Positions 1 through 9,393 are shown, numbered from the stretch's first letter. The stretch: 47,951 nt of DNA from an uncultured Prevotellaceae bacterium (GCA_900541935.1 UQLZ01000016.1:1-47951), one strand, 5' to 3'. Notes: a model not told the origin generated them from the sequence alone. Translations and numbers: made by a program.

Positions 1-37
1 TAGTCTCTTTCATTTTTTGTTACTTTTTTGTGTAACG

Positions 38-556
38 CTATGGCAGGACTAGACAGAAATTAAAATAAAATTCGTCTGGCTCCGTATCATATAAATCGAC
101 CCCCTTTTTAAAAAGTTCTTTCAGTCTGGTCTCCGTATCCCAAGACACTCCATCCAGTTGATGACCCACATAAAGATAACCTTGCTTTTTGTAATTTCCA
201 TCTCTATTATCCCAAAACGAGGCTTCATCATACAGCCCATTGACTTTTCTTGAAATACAACCCCCAAAATTAAGCGTCCAGCCTGTACCAACCCAGCCTG
301 AACGGGTATCAGGCTTGATTCCTGATGTATGATAATTCAGAGATACAGGAATGGTTCTGCCACTGACACTTATGCCATAAAGTTCAATCCCAATGTCTGG
401 CGTTCCCGTAAAATGAGAAACAGGGATATCTCCATACTGCCCGAGCGACGAAGAATTAGGACTTTTAATATTTTCATACTGCTCCGGCAACTGACCATAA
501 AGAGAACAAGCAAATGCCATACTGATAAATAATATTAAAAAATTCAATTTTCTCAT
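38..556 (-). pseudogene. Truncated RHS/YD-repeat-type secreted protein, N-terminal part only
   Basis: The 172-residue product starts with a signal peptide (hydrophobic residues about 5-21) followed by a segment typical of the N-terminus of large Bacteroidota RHS-like surface proteins: SLGQYGDIPVSHFTG, then a Gly/Trp-rich stretch (GWVGTGWTLNFGGCISR) and PDEFYFNF. Family members normally continue for many hundreds of residues after the EFYFNF motif; here the frame stops within six codons. Another frame stays open to the window edge, but its translation does not resemble RHS sequence, so this looks like a truncation more than a one-base error. It lies 11 bp downstream of the gene at 568-1692 and is probably cotranscribed with it. 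The RHS assignment rests on remembered family sequence patterns. Whether repeats resume beyond the window is unknown. Confidence 0.55.
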
Positions 557-567
557 AACCGTAACTC

Positions 568-1692
568 TTATTCTACATTTATTGCTTTTACCTCTGTCTT
601 TTCTCCAAGTACAGTATGCAACAGATACTCACCCGGTAGAAGAGTACCAACCTCCAGGCTTTGGCTATAGACCTCCCCTCCTGAAACTTTCCGATATGGT
701 ATATAACCAAACACCACTCCATGTAGATTGGTTAGCGTTGCTCCAACTGTCATATCTCTATGCACTTCAACATTCAATGTAACTGTCCCTCCTGTATAAT
801 CAACATCAAGACCAGAATATCCATTTTCGTACTCTTTAGATAAATACCCACTCTTACCATTTGCTCTGCTGTCTGTTTTCTGCAAAGCATATTCATTCAC
901 CATATAAACCTCTGGAATTCCTGTTAACTGATTGGCGTACCTTACAAACGAAATTTTACTTGACCTTTCTATTTTTTCTCCAACATAAAACTGTTGCTCA
1001 ACAATTTCAGCAACAGGGCAAGCATAACCTTCAGCATACCAACTATAAATATGCTCAACATACCGTGTTTTGTTTCCGCTTTGAATATCAGCAACACCTC
1101 TTCCTTTAATAATCACAAATGAATCATTGATTCGGTGTACCCTAAGAACATTTCGCAATGTATCACCTGGTTCCAATATCAGCATTCCTTTTGCATCGCA
1201 AACGCTTGTAGATATACCACCGACATACAAATCAAAAAGTTTGGAATATTCACCCTTCTGAACAAAAGGTTTCGAAACGCTGTCTCCATAAGCAAAAGGA
1301 TATCTAAAAACTATTCCTGAAATAGAATCAGACAGTACTGTCAAACGATTTTCCAATCCCCCACAAAGCAAAGAGTCGCCTGACAAGCGAAAATCACGAC
1401 GGGTGCCACCTTCGGTAACATATAATACAGAATCGCCTATCACTTCATATTCACATTTTACATTTCCGTCCAACACCTCCACATCCGTAAAATCCCATAT
1501 CACATTTTCTCCTCGCAGACCTGGCTTCAAGTTACTTACCACCGTCTTATCTATAAAAGCACTCCCTTTAGGAATACTGTTAGTCCTCGTAAGAATATAT
1601 GCAGTCCGTTCTGCTTTCATCGCATAGCAACTACATATTAACAGAGTAAACAAAATAGCACTTCTCAAGAAGCCAAAAAGATGTAATAGCAT
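568..1692 (-). CDS. Secreted protein of unknown function, partner of RHS-like gene
   Basis: The 374-residue protein has a hydrophobic signal peptide (about residues 8-24, ending near CSCYAMKAE) and no recognised catalytic motif. The body looks like extracellular beta-rich sequence. The last 65 residues, with alternating hydrophobics and a near-terminal LLPGEYLLHTVLG followed by a short strand, resemble a Por/type IX secretion C-terminal sorting domain, which would place the protein at the cell surface. That reading is inference. It is the first gene of a two-gene unit with the RHS-like gene 11 bp downstream, and a good Bacteroidota promoter lies just upstream. Proteins of this size often precede RHS-like genes in this phylum, which suggests a partner role, but I do not recognise the family. 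Confidence 0.6.
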   Translation of the reverse strand: MLLHLFGFLRSAILFTLLICSCYAMKAERTAYILTRTNSIPKGSAFIDKTVVSNLKPGLRGENVIWDFTDVEVLDGNVKCEYEVIGDSVLYVTEGGTRRDFRLSGDSLLCGGLENRLTVLSDSISGIVFRYPFAYGDSVSKPFVQKGEYSKLFDLYVGGISTSVCDAKGMLILEPGDTLRNVLRVHRINDSFVIIKGRGVADIQSGNKTRYVEHIYSWYAEGYACPVAEIVEQQFYVGEKIERSSKISFVRYANQLTGIPEVYMVNEYALQKTDSRANGKSGYLSKEYENGYSGLDVDYTGGTVTLNVEVHRDMTVGATLTNLHGVVFGYIPYRKVSGGEVYSQSLEVGTLLPGEYLLHTVLGEKTEVKAINVE

Positions 1693-1718
1693 AGCTATAA
1701 AGTATTTTGTATTATTTA

Positions 1719-1750
1719 CAAATATAATACCTTAGCGGTAATATAACAAG
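1719..1750 (-). promoter_or_regulatory. Bacteroidota-type promoter for the 1692 gene
   Basis: Read on the minus strand, 1719-1726 is TATATTTG, an exact TAnnTTTG -7 box. CTTG at 1747-1750 lies 20 bp upstream and matches three of four bases of the -33 TTTG. Predicted transcription start is near 1714, giving a leader of about 20 nt. Confidence 0.6.
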
Positions 1751-1853
1751 TTATTTTTTTAATTTTTACTCTTTTTTAACAGATTATTCTTTGCGTCGTA
1801 TAAGGTTATTTCATTTTTATGGTGTTTTTCTTCCGAAACTCTGAATTTTATTA

Positions 1854-1861
1854 TAACTTTG
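1854..1861 (+). promoter_or_regulatory. -7 box for the dCMP deaminase operon
   Basis: TAACTTTG is an exact TAnnTTTG box 67 bp upstream of the start at 1929. No clear -33 TTTG is seen. The 236-bp gap 1693-1928 therefore holds two divergent promoters and nothing else that I can identify. Confidence 0.5.
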
Positions 1862-1928
1862 CTCCAGAAAAGTACGCTTATATCATATAGTTAAAAGATA
1901 ACTATAATTGCGTATATAATAACAAGTT

Positions 1929-2360
1929 ATGGATAATTCATCAAAACAGGCAAAACTGGATTTACGCTATTTGCGTATGGCACGCATCTGGGCAGAGAAC
2001 TCATACTGCAAGCGGCGTCAGGTTGGTGCTTTGATTGTAAAGGACAAAATGATTATATCCGACGGATTTAACGGCACTCCGTCGGGGTTTGACAACATTT
2101 GCGAAGATAACGAGAACCATACTTTTCCTTACGTTCTCCATGCAGAAGCCAACGCAATAACAAAAGTTGCACGAAGCAACAACAGCAGTGACGGAGCAAC
2201 ACTATACGTTACTGCCGCACCTTGCATTGAATGCGCAAAATTAATCATACAGGCAGGTATTTCAAGAGTCGTATTTTCTGAATATTACAGAATTACAGAC
2301 GGACTTGACCTCCTGAAAAAAGCAGGCATCGAATGCTGCTTTTTAAGCGACGAAGAATAA
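1929..2360 (+). CDS. dCMP deaminase (ComEB-like, cytidine/deoxycytidylate deaminase family)
   Basis: The 143-residue protein converts dCMP to dUMP, feeding thymidylate synthesis in the cytosol. The zinc-dependent deaminase signature is complete: HAEAN near residue 71 (zinc ligand plus catalytic Glu) and PCIECAK near residue 98 (two zinc cysteines). The N-terminal segment with WAENSYCKRRQVGALIV is characteristic of the dCMP subgroup. Length matches the family. It heads a plus-strand run with the S41 protease 38 bp downstream, an arrangement I recall as common in Bacteroidales. Confidence 0.9.
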   Translation: MDNSSKQAKLDLRYLRMARIWAENSYCKRRQVGALIVKDKMIISDGFNGTPSGFDNICEDNENHTFPYVLHAEANAITKVARSNNSSDGATLYVTAAPCIECAKLIIQAGISRVVFSEYYRITDGLDLLKKAGIECCFLSDEE

Positions 2361-2398
2361 GCAGTCGCCCTATAAGACACGAAAAAGTTATTATATAA

Positions 2399-4042
2399 AT
2401 GAGAATAAAACATAATCCGATAATCTGGTTTCCTCTGGTTATTGCAACCTCTATTGTTTTGGGTATTATAATAGGGAACCATATTTCAACAAAGAAATTC
2501 ATTACCGATAAGGACAGAAAGATAAATACCGTTCTGAACCTTATTGAAAGTGAATACGTCGATACTTTATCCATAAAAGATTTAGTAGAACTGACTATCC
2601 CTAAAATTATCTCAAATCTTGACCCACACTCCTATTACATTCCTTCAAGTGATGTCAAGGCTACGGATGATGAACTCAACGGCTCATTCAGCGGAATCGG
2701 CATCACTTTTAACATGATGAACGATACTGCAAACGTTGTTGAAGTTATCCCTAACGGACCAGCGGAAAAAGCAGGAATCCTTGCCGGCGACAGAATTGTT
2801 TCCGTTAACGACTCAATAACTACAGGCTCAAAAGTTTCGAGCGAGAAAGTAAAGAAATGGATTACCGGAGCAAAAGATTCAACCGTTAAAATCGGCATTA
2901 AACGAAATTCCTCAAAAAAGATTCTCTATTATAACGTTAAACGTGGCGACATTCCTGTTACATCTGTTGACGCAGCATATATGATCGACAAGACAATAGG
3001 CTATGTAAAGGTAAACAAATTCGGTCGCAACACATACGATGAATTCCTAACAGCCATTGCCCAACTGCAAAGCAAAGGTGCAGACAAATACATCGTTGAC
3101 CTCCGAGGCAACGCCGGCGGTTTTATGGAAATGGCAACACTGATGGTTAACGAATTCCTTTCAAAAGGTGAATTAATTGTCTATACGAAAGGTCGCGACG
3201 CACGCGAGAATATCCAGGTTTGGAGCGACAATAGTGGCTCATTCCATGATGCCCAAATAGCAGTTCTTATTGATGAATACTCTGCATCGGCAAGCGAAAT
3301 CTTTGCAGGAGCAATACAGGACAATGACAGAGGCCTTATCATCGGTCGCCGCTCATTTGGAAAAGGTCTTGTTCAAAAACAGACATACTTGCCTGACAGT
3401 AGTGCAATCCGCCTGACAACAGCAAGATATTACACTCCTTCAGGAAGATGCGTTCAAAAAGATTATAAGTCTGGTGATGACAAATATTCTATGGAACTTT
3501 ATGACAGATATTCCCACGGAGAAATATATAATTCCGACAGCATCAAGACAGATGAAAAGAAAATCTTCAAAACAGCAAACGGCAGGACTGTTTACGGCGG
3601 TGGCGGCATTATCCCTGATATCTTTGTTCCAAACGACACTGTCGGTATCTCAAGTTACTATATTGCAGTTGCAAATATGGGACTACTTCACAAGTTCTCC
3701 TTCAAATATACAGACCTTAACAGAGATAAACTATTAAAGTACAAAGACATAAACAAATTACTAAAGGCTCTACCTTCAGATGAATCTCTAACATACGATT
3801 TCGTTATGTTTGCACGAGATAACGGAGTTCCTGTCAGATGGTACTATATAAGCCAGTCACGAAAACTCATTGCAAAGCAACTTAAAGCAATGATTGCGAG
3901 AGACATTTTAGGCATTCAGGCACAATATCAAGTGCTTAACCAAACAGATACTTCTGTTGCCGCTGCTGTCAAGGCTTTGAAAAGAGGAGATGCCGTTCCT
4001 CCAGTAACTCTTGAAATTTCCAAACACAAGACTAACAAATGA
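2399..4042 (+). CDS. C-terminal processing protease, S41 family with PDZ domain
   Basis: The 547-residue serine protease is anchored by one N-terminal membrane segment (about residues 9-27) and probably acts in the periplasm on C-termini of envelope proteins. A PDZ domain occupies about residues 85-170 (GIGITFNMM, GPAEKAGILAGDRIVSVND). The S41 core follows, with the Ser-containing SASASEIF motif at residues 295-302 and the catalytic Lys in FGKG at residue 322, the Ser/Lys dyad of the CtpA family. About 180 C-terminal residues are family-specific. Its stop overlaps the next gene by four bases (ATGA), indicating translational coupling. The pairing with folate and dCMP genes is positional and does not by itself suggest a shared pathway. 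Confidence 0.9.
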   Translation: MRIKHNPIIWFPLVIATSIVLGIIIGNHISTKKFITDKDRKINTVLNLIESEYVDTLSIKDLVELTIPKIISNLDPHSYYIPSSDVKATDDELNGSFSGIGITFNMMNDTANVVEVIPNGPAEKAGILAGDRIVSVNDSITTGSKVSSEKVKKWITGAKDSTVKIGIKRNSSKKILYYNVKRGDIPVTSVDAAYMIDKTIGYVKVNKFGRNTYDEFLTAIAQLQSKGADKYIVDLRGNAGGFMEMATLMVNEFLSKGELIVYTKGRDARENIQVWSDNSGSFHDAQIAVLIDEYSASASEIFAGAIQDNDRGLIIGRRSFGKGLVQKQTYLPDSSAIRLTTARYYTPSGRCVQKDYKSGDDKYSMELYDRYSHGEIYNSDSIKTDEKKIFKTANGRTVYGGGGIIPDIFVPNDTVGISSYYIAVANMGLLHKFSFKYTDLNRDKLLKYKDINKLLKALPSDESLTYDFVMFARDNGVPVRWYYISQSRKLIAKQLKAMIARDILGIQAQYQVLNQTDTSVAAAVKALKRGDAVPPVTLEISKHKTNK

Positions 4043-4581
4043 ATAAGGCTGAACTTAGGAAAGAATCAAGAAACAGGAAAAAGCAATTAACAGTAGAAGA
4101 ACAAAAGAATGCTGAAATTGCAGTGCTGGAGAAATTAGAGTCCTGCAAAGAATTTCAGGCAGCAAAACGCATTCTGGCATATTATTCCCTACCAGATGAA
4201 TTGCAGACTAATTTGCTTTTAAACAAATGGAATAAAGACAAGGAAATCTTTCTTCCTCGCGTTAACGGTGATTTTCTTGATATTGCAAAATTTGAACCAG
4301 ACAGCACAGTAGAAGGAGCATTCTCAATTCAGGAACCGACAGGAAACGACCTTACAACGGTTGACACTATTGACTTAATAATAATTCCAGCCGTTGGATA
4401 CGACTGTAAAGGCAACAGGCTCGGCAGGGGTAAAGGTTATTACGACAGATTGCTTAAAGATGCCAAATGCCCAAAAATTGGCATTATCTACAGTTGCCAA
4501 CTTTTTGACGAGGTCCCGACAGAACAGCACGACATTCCCGTTGACATTATTATTACAGAAAAAGAAATAATAAAACCTTAA
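4039..4581 (+). CDS. 5-formyltetrahydrofolate cyclo-ligase
   Basis: The 180-residue cytosolic enzyme converts 5-formyl-THF to 5,10-methenyl-THF with ATP, returning a storage or inhibitory folate to the one-carbon pool. The N-terminal basic motif (KAELRKESRNRKK) and the diagnostic C-terminal GNRLGRGKGYYDRLL near residues 129-143, which binds ATP phosphates, are both present. Length is normal for the family. The start overlaps the protease stop by four bases, and the next gene begins four bases after its stop. Confidence 0.92.
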   Translation: MNKAELRKESRNRKKQLTVEEQKNAEIAVLEKLESCKEFQAAKRILAYYSLPDELQTNLLLNKWNKDKEIFLPRVNGDFLDIAKFEPDSTVEGAFSIQEPTGNDLTTVDTIDLIIIPAVGYDCKGNRLGRGKGYYDRLLKDAKCPKIGIIYSCQLFDEVPTEQHDIPVDIIITEKEIIKP

Positions 4582-4584
4582 TAT

Positions 4585-5274
4585 ATGGCACTTGTTTCAC
4601 CAGATACAAAACTTTGCGACACTATTATTGAGGAGCCGTCGGTAATTCCTGTGATAAACAGATTTGGGATATCACTTGGTGTTAGCGACAAATCCATTGA
4701 AAGCATTTGCATGGAAAAAGGAATAGACCTAACCTTTTTTCTTACAACACTAAACGCGTACATCAACGAATCCTTCTACCCAGACAAGTGTTTCGACTCT
4801 TTTGGAGTAGCGGAAATAATTGATTACCTTAGAAAGACAAACAATTCATATCTACGATTCCAACTGCCGAATATAGAAAGGCATTTTGGTGCTCTGATAA
4901 GCCGAAGTGACAAAAACAACAACCTACCATTGCTTCTTAACCTTTACAATGAAGTAAAAGAAGAAATCGTTAAGCGTATAAACAACGATAACAAATGGTT
5001 TTCAGAAATACTGGCATGCGTAAAAGATATTTCTGGAAGTATATCGATACAAATAGAGATTGCTCCCGAACTTGAAAACTCCATAGAGGATAAATTAAGT
5101 GACCTTATAAATATGTTCGTTATCCACCTCCGTGGTGAATACGATGCCAATCTATGTCACGCCGTCCTCTTTGCAATAATCAGTCTTGAAAAGGACATCA
5201 AACAAAACAACCGTATAAGGAACAGAATTTTATACCCTATTTCTGTTGCCCTTAAAAACGCATCAAATAATTAA
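4585..5274 (+). CDS. ScdA N-terminal (DUF542)-like protein with degenerate hemerythrin-like region
   Basis: The first 60 or so of 229 residues (TKLCDTIIEEPSVIPVINRFGISLGVSDKSIESIC) follow the pattern of the ScdA/RIC N-terminal domain found in iron-sulfur repair proteins. The rest is helical and spaced like a hemerythrin-type four-helix bundle, with QLPNIERHFGALI near residue 90 and a histidine near residue 181. The usual set of iron-ligand histidines is not complete, and the canonical DUF542 CC pair is absent. A redox or metal-stress sensor that works with the adjacent LuxR-type regulator (three bases downstream) is an inference. I would not call it a repair protein on this evidence. Confidence 0.5.
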   Translation: MALVSPDTKLCDTIIEEPSVIPVINRFGISLGVSDKSIESICMEKGIDLTFFLTTLNAYINESFYPDKCFDSFGVAEIIDYLRKTNNSYLRFQLPNIERHFGALISRSDKNNNLPLLLNLYNEVKEEIVKRINNDNKWFSEILACVKDISGSISIQIEIAPELENSIEDKLSDLINMFVIHLRGEYDANLCHAVLFAIISLEKDIKQNNRIRNRILYPISVALKNASNN

Positions 5275-5277
5275 ACA

Positions 5278-5814
5278 ATGCAGGCAATAGTTGTAACTCT
5301 GACAATCCGCGATAACTTACTGGCTACAGGTTTGAAGCATATTTTCAAAAACCTTTTTGATATTGATGCACGCATCTTCAATACCACTCAGGAGTTGAAG
5401 CAAACTGACATTAACCCGGATTTAACAATTACTGACCACTCAAACTTTGTTGCAGACTACGGTTTTTTCATACAAAAAAGAAACAGATTCGTTGTTATTT
5501 CCGACAACGAGCAAACTGATAATAATAATTTCTTTGTTTTAAACAGATTTGCTTCTGAAAAGGATATTATCGAAAAACTTTCACTAATAATGAAAGAAAC
5601 CCACAATGCTGCAGAATCGGCAGAAGAACTGTCTCAAAGAGAGAAGGAGGTTTTATGCCTAATAGCAAAGGGGTTAATTAATAAAGAAATTGCCGATACA
5701 CTTAACATCAGCATTAACACTGTTCTATCCCATCGTAAAAACATTACTGCAAAACTCGGTATAAAAAGCGTTTCCGGTCTAAGCGTATATGCAATGATGA
5801 ACGGATATATTTAA
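5278..5814 (+). CDS. LuxR-family transcriptional regulator with degenerate receiver-like N-terminus
   Basis: The 178-residue protein ends in a clear LuxR/NarL-type helix-turn-helix (about residues 112-175): LSQREKEVLCLIAKG, NKEIADTLNISINTVLSHRKNI and the final AKLGIKSVSGL. The N-terminal 100 residues have the alternating pattern of a receiver domain (VVTLTIRDNLLATGL, LTITDH) but no convincing phospho-acceptor Asp/Lys set, so activity is probably not controlled by classical phosphorylation. It is the last gene of the 1929-5814 run and is coupled to the ScdA-like gene, its likely signal partner. Its stop overlaps the stop of convergent xseB by four bases. Confidence 0.8.
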   Translation: MQAIVVTLTIRDNLLATGLKHIFKNLFDIDARIFNTTQELKQTDINPDLTITDHSNFVADYGFFIQKRNRFVVISDNEQTDNNNFFVLNRFASEKDIIEKLSLIMKETHNAAESAEELSQREKEVLCLIAKGLINKEIADTLNISINTVLSHRKNITAKLGIKSVSGLSVYAMMNGYI

Positions 5815-6014
5815 GCGTCCAATTCATCAAGAATCTTTTTCAACTCTTCATCTGTCTTTTGAAGACGAGCCTTGCAAAACTTCAGCAAAGCCAAAGAGCG
5901 AGTAGTGTAAGCCGACAAATTATCAACTCCACAATCTGGAGACTGCATTTTTGCTACCAAACTTTCCAATTCAGCAACAGCGGCTGTATAAGTCATTTCT
6001 TTATTATCTTCCAT
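5811..6014 (-). CDS. xseB: Exodeoxyribonuclease VII small subunit
   Basis: The 67-residue protein matches the short helical XseB family: TYTAAVAELESLVAKMQSPD near the start and a second helix with LKFCKARLQKTDEELKKIL. XseB packs several copies onto XseA to form the nuclease that degrades single-stranded DNA. It follows xseA with a two-base gap. The gene is very short, but its length and position are exactly those expected. Confidence 0.9.
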   Translation of the reverse strand: MEDNKEMTYTAAVAELESLVAKMQSPDCGVDNLSAYTTRSLALLKFCKARLQKTDEELKKILDELDA

Positions 6015-6016
6015 AA

Positions 6017-7315
6017 TTATATAACATTTGATTCAATTTTACCATCATAAAACTGGTTAACAACGACGTCACCAGACTGTACTTGAGATGCTCTTGTTAC
6101 GCATCTTCCATTAACCGTTACAAGCGAATATCCCCTCTTTAAAACTTGCATTGGAGAGAGAAGTTCCACCTGCTTAGACAAGGAATCCAAACGCAACTTT
6201 TCCCGCGAAATAGTATTTTCCGAAACCATTTGCAATTTGTTTTCCAGCATTTTCAGCGACTGCCCTCCACGCTCAATATGTGATTTTGCAGCCATAGGAA
6301 TGGTTGCCTTAATTCGGCTTAATAACGATTCCTGTGTCTGAAGAATACGCCGAGCCGTCAAAGGGATTGTACTACTATAGTAATTCAGTTCCTGCTTAGA
6401 TGCATTCAATAAATTCTCCACAGTGGAAACTATTGTATCCTGCAATTCTTCAAGATGCCTTAATTCTAAACTTAATTTGTTTATCAAAAATTCAGCAGCA
6501 GCAGTAGGTGTTTTTACTGAAACAGACGCAACCTCATCAAGGACAGTATAGTCGCGGGTATGCCCTATTCCAACAATAACAGGAAGAGGAAACCGGGCAA
6601 CAGCAGCCGCAAGATCGTAATTGTCAAATATATTCAAATCCGTTGTAGCCCCTCCTCCTCGGATAATAACCACACAATCAAAAAGATTAACAAATTTTTT
6701 TACCCTTTCAAGAGCATCGATAATAGACGGCACGGCATTAACGCCTTGCATATAAGAGCGGAAAAGCAAAGTATAAAATACCAAGCCATCTGGATTGCCG
6801 TTCAACTGAGAAACGAAATCACCATAACCAGCCGCACTATCAGCAGAAATGACAGCTATTCGCTGAGGTATTTCTGACCAAAGAAGCGATTTGTTGAGAT
6901 TAATAAGCCCTTCATTTTTAAGTCTTTTGAGAATTTCCAAACGCAAACGGGCGATATCCCCCAATGTATAAGACGGATTGATATTAGAAATAACCAGCGA
7001 CAGACCATATTGCTCATGAAAATTCGCCGACACCTCCACCATCACTTTCAAGCCAGTAGCAAATTTCTGACCAGTTGTTTCTTCAAAAAAACGGCTTAAA
7101 CGAAAAAAGACGCTTGACCAGATAATTGCCCTCGACTTTGCTACTATAGCATTAGTCTCCGGATTTTTCTGAACAAGGTCTAAATAGCAATGTCCGCCTC
7201 TAACAGCGACATCAACGGTTTCCGCCACTATCCAACAACGCTGCAATGCAGCGTTGTTGATAACAGCGTTTATTCTACGGTTATACTCAAGCAGCGAAAT
7301 CGGCATTATATCCAT
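6017..7315 (-). CDS. xseA: Exodeoxyribonuclease VII large subunit
   Basis: This is the catalytic subunit of exonuclease VII. An N-terminal OB-fold (RCWIVAETVDVAVRGGHCYLDLVQK) is followed by the nuclease core with RIAVISADSAAGYGDF, VVIIRGGGATTDL, GIGHTRDYTVLDEVA and TPTAAAEFLI. A long coiled coil and the closing LKRGYSLV segment come last. The frame is open back to 7396, inside metG, but the family begins close to the PISLLEYNRRI sequence. I therefore take the ATG at 7315 (7306 is also possible), 13 bases after the metG stop. The product is then about 432 residues. Confidence 0.9.
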   Translation of the reverse strand: MDIMPISLLEYNRRINAVINNAALQRCWIVAETVDVAVRGGHCYLDLVQKNPETNAIVAKSRAIIWSSVFFRLSRFFEETTGQKFATGLKVMVEVSANFHEQYGLSLVISNINPSYTLGDIARLRLEILKRLKNEGLINLNKSLLWSEIPQRIAVISADSAAGYGDFVSQLNGNPDGLVFYTLLFRSYMQGVNAVPSIIDALERVKKFVNLFDCVVIIRGGGATTDLNIFDNYDLAAAVARFPLPVIVGIGHTRDYTVLDEVASVSVKTPTAAAEFLINKLSLELRHLEELQDTIVSTVENLLNASKQELNYYSSTIPLTARRILQTQESLLSRIKATIPMAAKSHIERGGQSLKMLENKLQMVSENTISREKLRLDSLSKQVELLSPMQVLKRGYSLVTVNGRCVTRASQVQSGDVVVNQFYDGKIESNVI

Positions 7316-7328
7316 ATCGCTGGCATTT

Positions 7329-9368
7329 TTACTTAACCTGACAGCCTGGCAATACCGCTCCTTGAGGACCGATAACGACAAGTGAACCATCTGCATTTTC
7401 AGCAGACAAAATCATACCCTGAGAAAGTACGCCTTTGAGTTTTCTCGGCTCAAAGTTTGCAATAAAGCAAACGTCTTTTCCAATCAAATCTTCCGGTGCA
7501 TAGTACTTGGCAATACCGGAAACAATTGTTCTGCCGCCCATACCGTCATCGATAGTAAACTTAAGCAACTTATCAGCCTTTGGAACTTTTACGCATTCCA
7601 AGACCTTACCTACACGGATATCAAGTTTCATAAAGTCATCAAATGGGACATTTGCAACGACTGGCTTCGGTTCAAAGTTGCTCAAAGCATTTGCTTTCTT
7701 TGTTTCTTCAAGTTTTCTAACTTGTGCCTCAACAACAGAATCTTCTATCTTTTCAAACAGCAATTCCGGTTTGGCAATTTCAGAACCAGCAGCAAGAATA
7801 TCAACCTTACCAAGGTCATTCCATTTAAATTCCGGCATTCCAAGAATATTGCGCAGTTTCTGAGACATAAACGGCAAGAACGGCTCAAACGCAATCGCAA
7901 GGTTTGCAGTAATCTGCAATGCAATATTCATGATAGTAGCAACTCGCTCCATATCTGTCTTTGCCAATTTCCAAGGCTCAGTATCTGCAAGATACTTATT
8001 ACCTATACGCGCAAGATTCATAGCCTCCTTCAAGGCATCACGGAAACGGAAAGTATCAAGATACTTTTCAAGAGTTGCCTGAACATCAGCAAATTCTTTC
8101 AAAGTTTCCTTGTCATAGTCAGTAAACTCACCAGCAACTGGAACCTTTCCTTCAAAATACTTATGAGTAAGCACCAATGAGCGGTTAACAAAGTTACCAA
8201 GAATAGCAACCAACTCGTTGTTATTTCTAGCCTGGAAATCTTTCCAAGTAAAGTCGTTATCCTTTGTTTCTGGTGCATTTGCAGTCAAGACATAGCGAAG
8301 TACGTCAGCCTTTCCAGGGAATTCCTCAAGATATTCATTTAACCAAACAGCCCAGTTTCTTGATGTTGAAATTTTCTCGCCTTCAAGATTAAGGAACTCA
8401 TTTGCAGGGACGTTATCTGGCAACTGATAACTACCATCAGCCATCAACATTGCCGGGAAAATGATGCAGTGGAAAACAATATTGTCCTTACCGATAAAGT
8501 GAACGATTCTCGAATCTTCACTCTTCCAATAGTCTTCCCATGTATCAGGAAGAATTTCCTTTGTATTGGAAATATAACCGATAGGAGCATCAAACCAAAC
8601 GTAAAGCACCTTGCCGTCTGCACCTTCAACAGGGACAGGCACACCCCAGTCAAGGTCACGACTGACAGCACGTGGCTGAAGGCCCAAATCCAACCAAGAC
8701 TTGCATTGACCATAAACATTAGGACGCCATTCCTTATGTTCTTCGAGAATCCATTGTCTCAACTTAGGTTCCCACTTATCCAATGGCAAATACCAGTGCT
8801 TTGTTTCTTTAAGAACGGGAACATTTCCAGTAATTGCAGATTTTGGGTCGATAAGGTCTGTTGCATTCAAGGAAGTACCGCAAGCCTCACATTGGTCTCC
8901 ATAAGCACGAGTGTTGCCGCAATGAGGGCAAGTACCTACAATATAGCGGTCTGCCAAGAACTGGTTCGCTTTTTCATCATAATACTGCATAGATGTTTTT
9001 TCAACGAACTCACCCTTGTCATATAATTTTCTAAAGAAATCACTTGCTGTCTTTTTGTGCATTTCAGATGTTGTACGAGAATAGACGTCAAAAGATATGC
9101 CAAGACCTTCAAAAGATTCCTTAATAATCTTATGGTATCTGTCAACGATATCTTGTGGCGTTACACCCTCTTTTTTCGCCTTGATTGTAATAGGCACACC
9201 GTGCTCGTCAGAACCACCGATAAAGACCACATCCTCCCCTTTCAAGCGGAGGTAGCGAACGTATATATCAGCAGGAACATAAACTCCCGCAAGGTGGCCG
9301 ATATGAACAGGACCATTAGCGTATGGCAATGCCGACGTTACAAGCGTTCTTTTGTATTTCTTTTCCAT
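7329..9368 (-). CDS. metG: Methionyl-tRNA synthetase
   Basis: The 679-residue class I synthetase charges initiator and elongator tRNA-Met. The HIGH-type motif PYANGPVHIGH is at residues 16-26. Zinc-knuckle cysteines lie in CPHCGNTRAYGDQCEACG (about residues 146-163). The KMSKS-type loop is GEKISTSRNW (near residue 338). A C-terminal tRNA-binding OB domain (about 575-679, DIRVGKVLECVKVPKADKLL) provides dimerisation and tRNA affinity. It is the first gene of a metG-xseA-xseB unit. Confidence 0.97.
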   Translation of the reverse strand: MEKKYKRTLVTSALPYANGPVHIGHLAGVYVPADIYVRYLRLKGEDVVFIGGSDEHGVPITIKAKKEGVTPQDIVDRYHKIIKESFEGLGISFDVYSRTTSEMHKKTASDFFRKLYDKGEFVEKTSMQYYDEKANQFLADRYIVGTCPHCGNTRAYGDQCEACGTSLNATDLIDPKSAITGNVPVLKETKHWYLPLDKWEPKLRQWILEEHKEWRPNVYGQCKSWLDLGLQPRAVSRDLDWGVPVPVEGADGKVLYVWFDAPIGYISNTKEILPDTWEDYWKSEDSRIVHFIGKDNIVFHCIIFPAMLMADGSYQLPDNVPANEFLNLEGEKISTSRNWAVWLNEYLEEFPGKADVLRYVLTANAPETKDNDFTWKDFQARNNNELVAILGNFVNRSLVLTHKYFEGKVPVAGEFTDYDKETLKEFADVQATLEKYLDTFRFRDALKEAMNLARIGNKYLADTEPWKLAKTDMERVATIMNIALQITANLAIAFEPFLPFMSQKLRNILGMPEFKWNDLGKVDILAAGSEIAKPELLFEKIEDSVVEAQVRKLEETKKANALSNFEPKPVVANVPFDDFMKLDIRVGKVLECVKVPKADKLLKFTIDDGMGGRTIVSGIAKYYAPEDLIGKDVCFIANFEPRKLKGVLSQGMILSAENADGSLVVIGPQGAVLPGCQVK

Positions 9369-9393
9369 ATATAGTAATTTTTATTGTATTCCT

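Noticed and set aside
7316..7396. Longer XseA N-terminus starting inside metG
   Set aside because: The extension overlaps the metG tRNA-binding domain and is not part of the XseA family.
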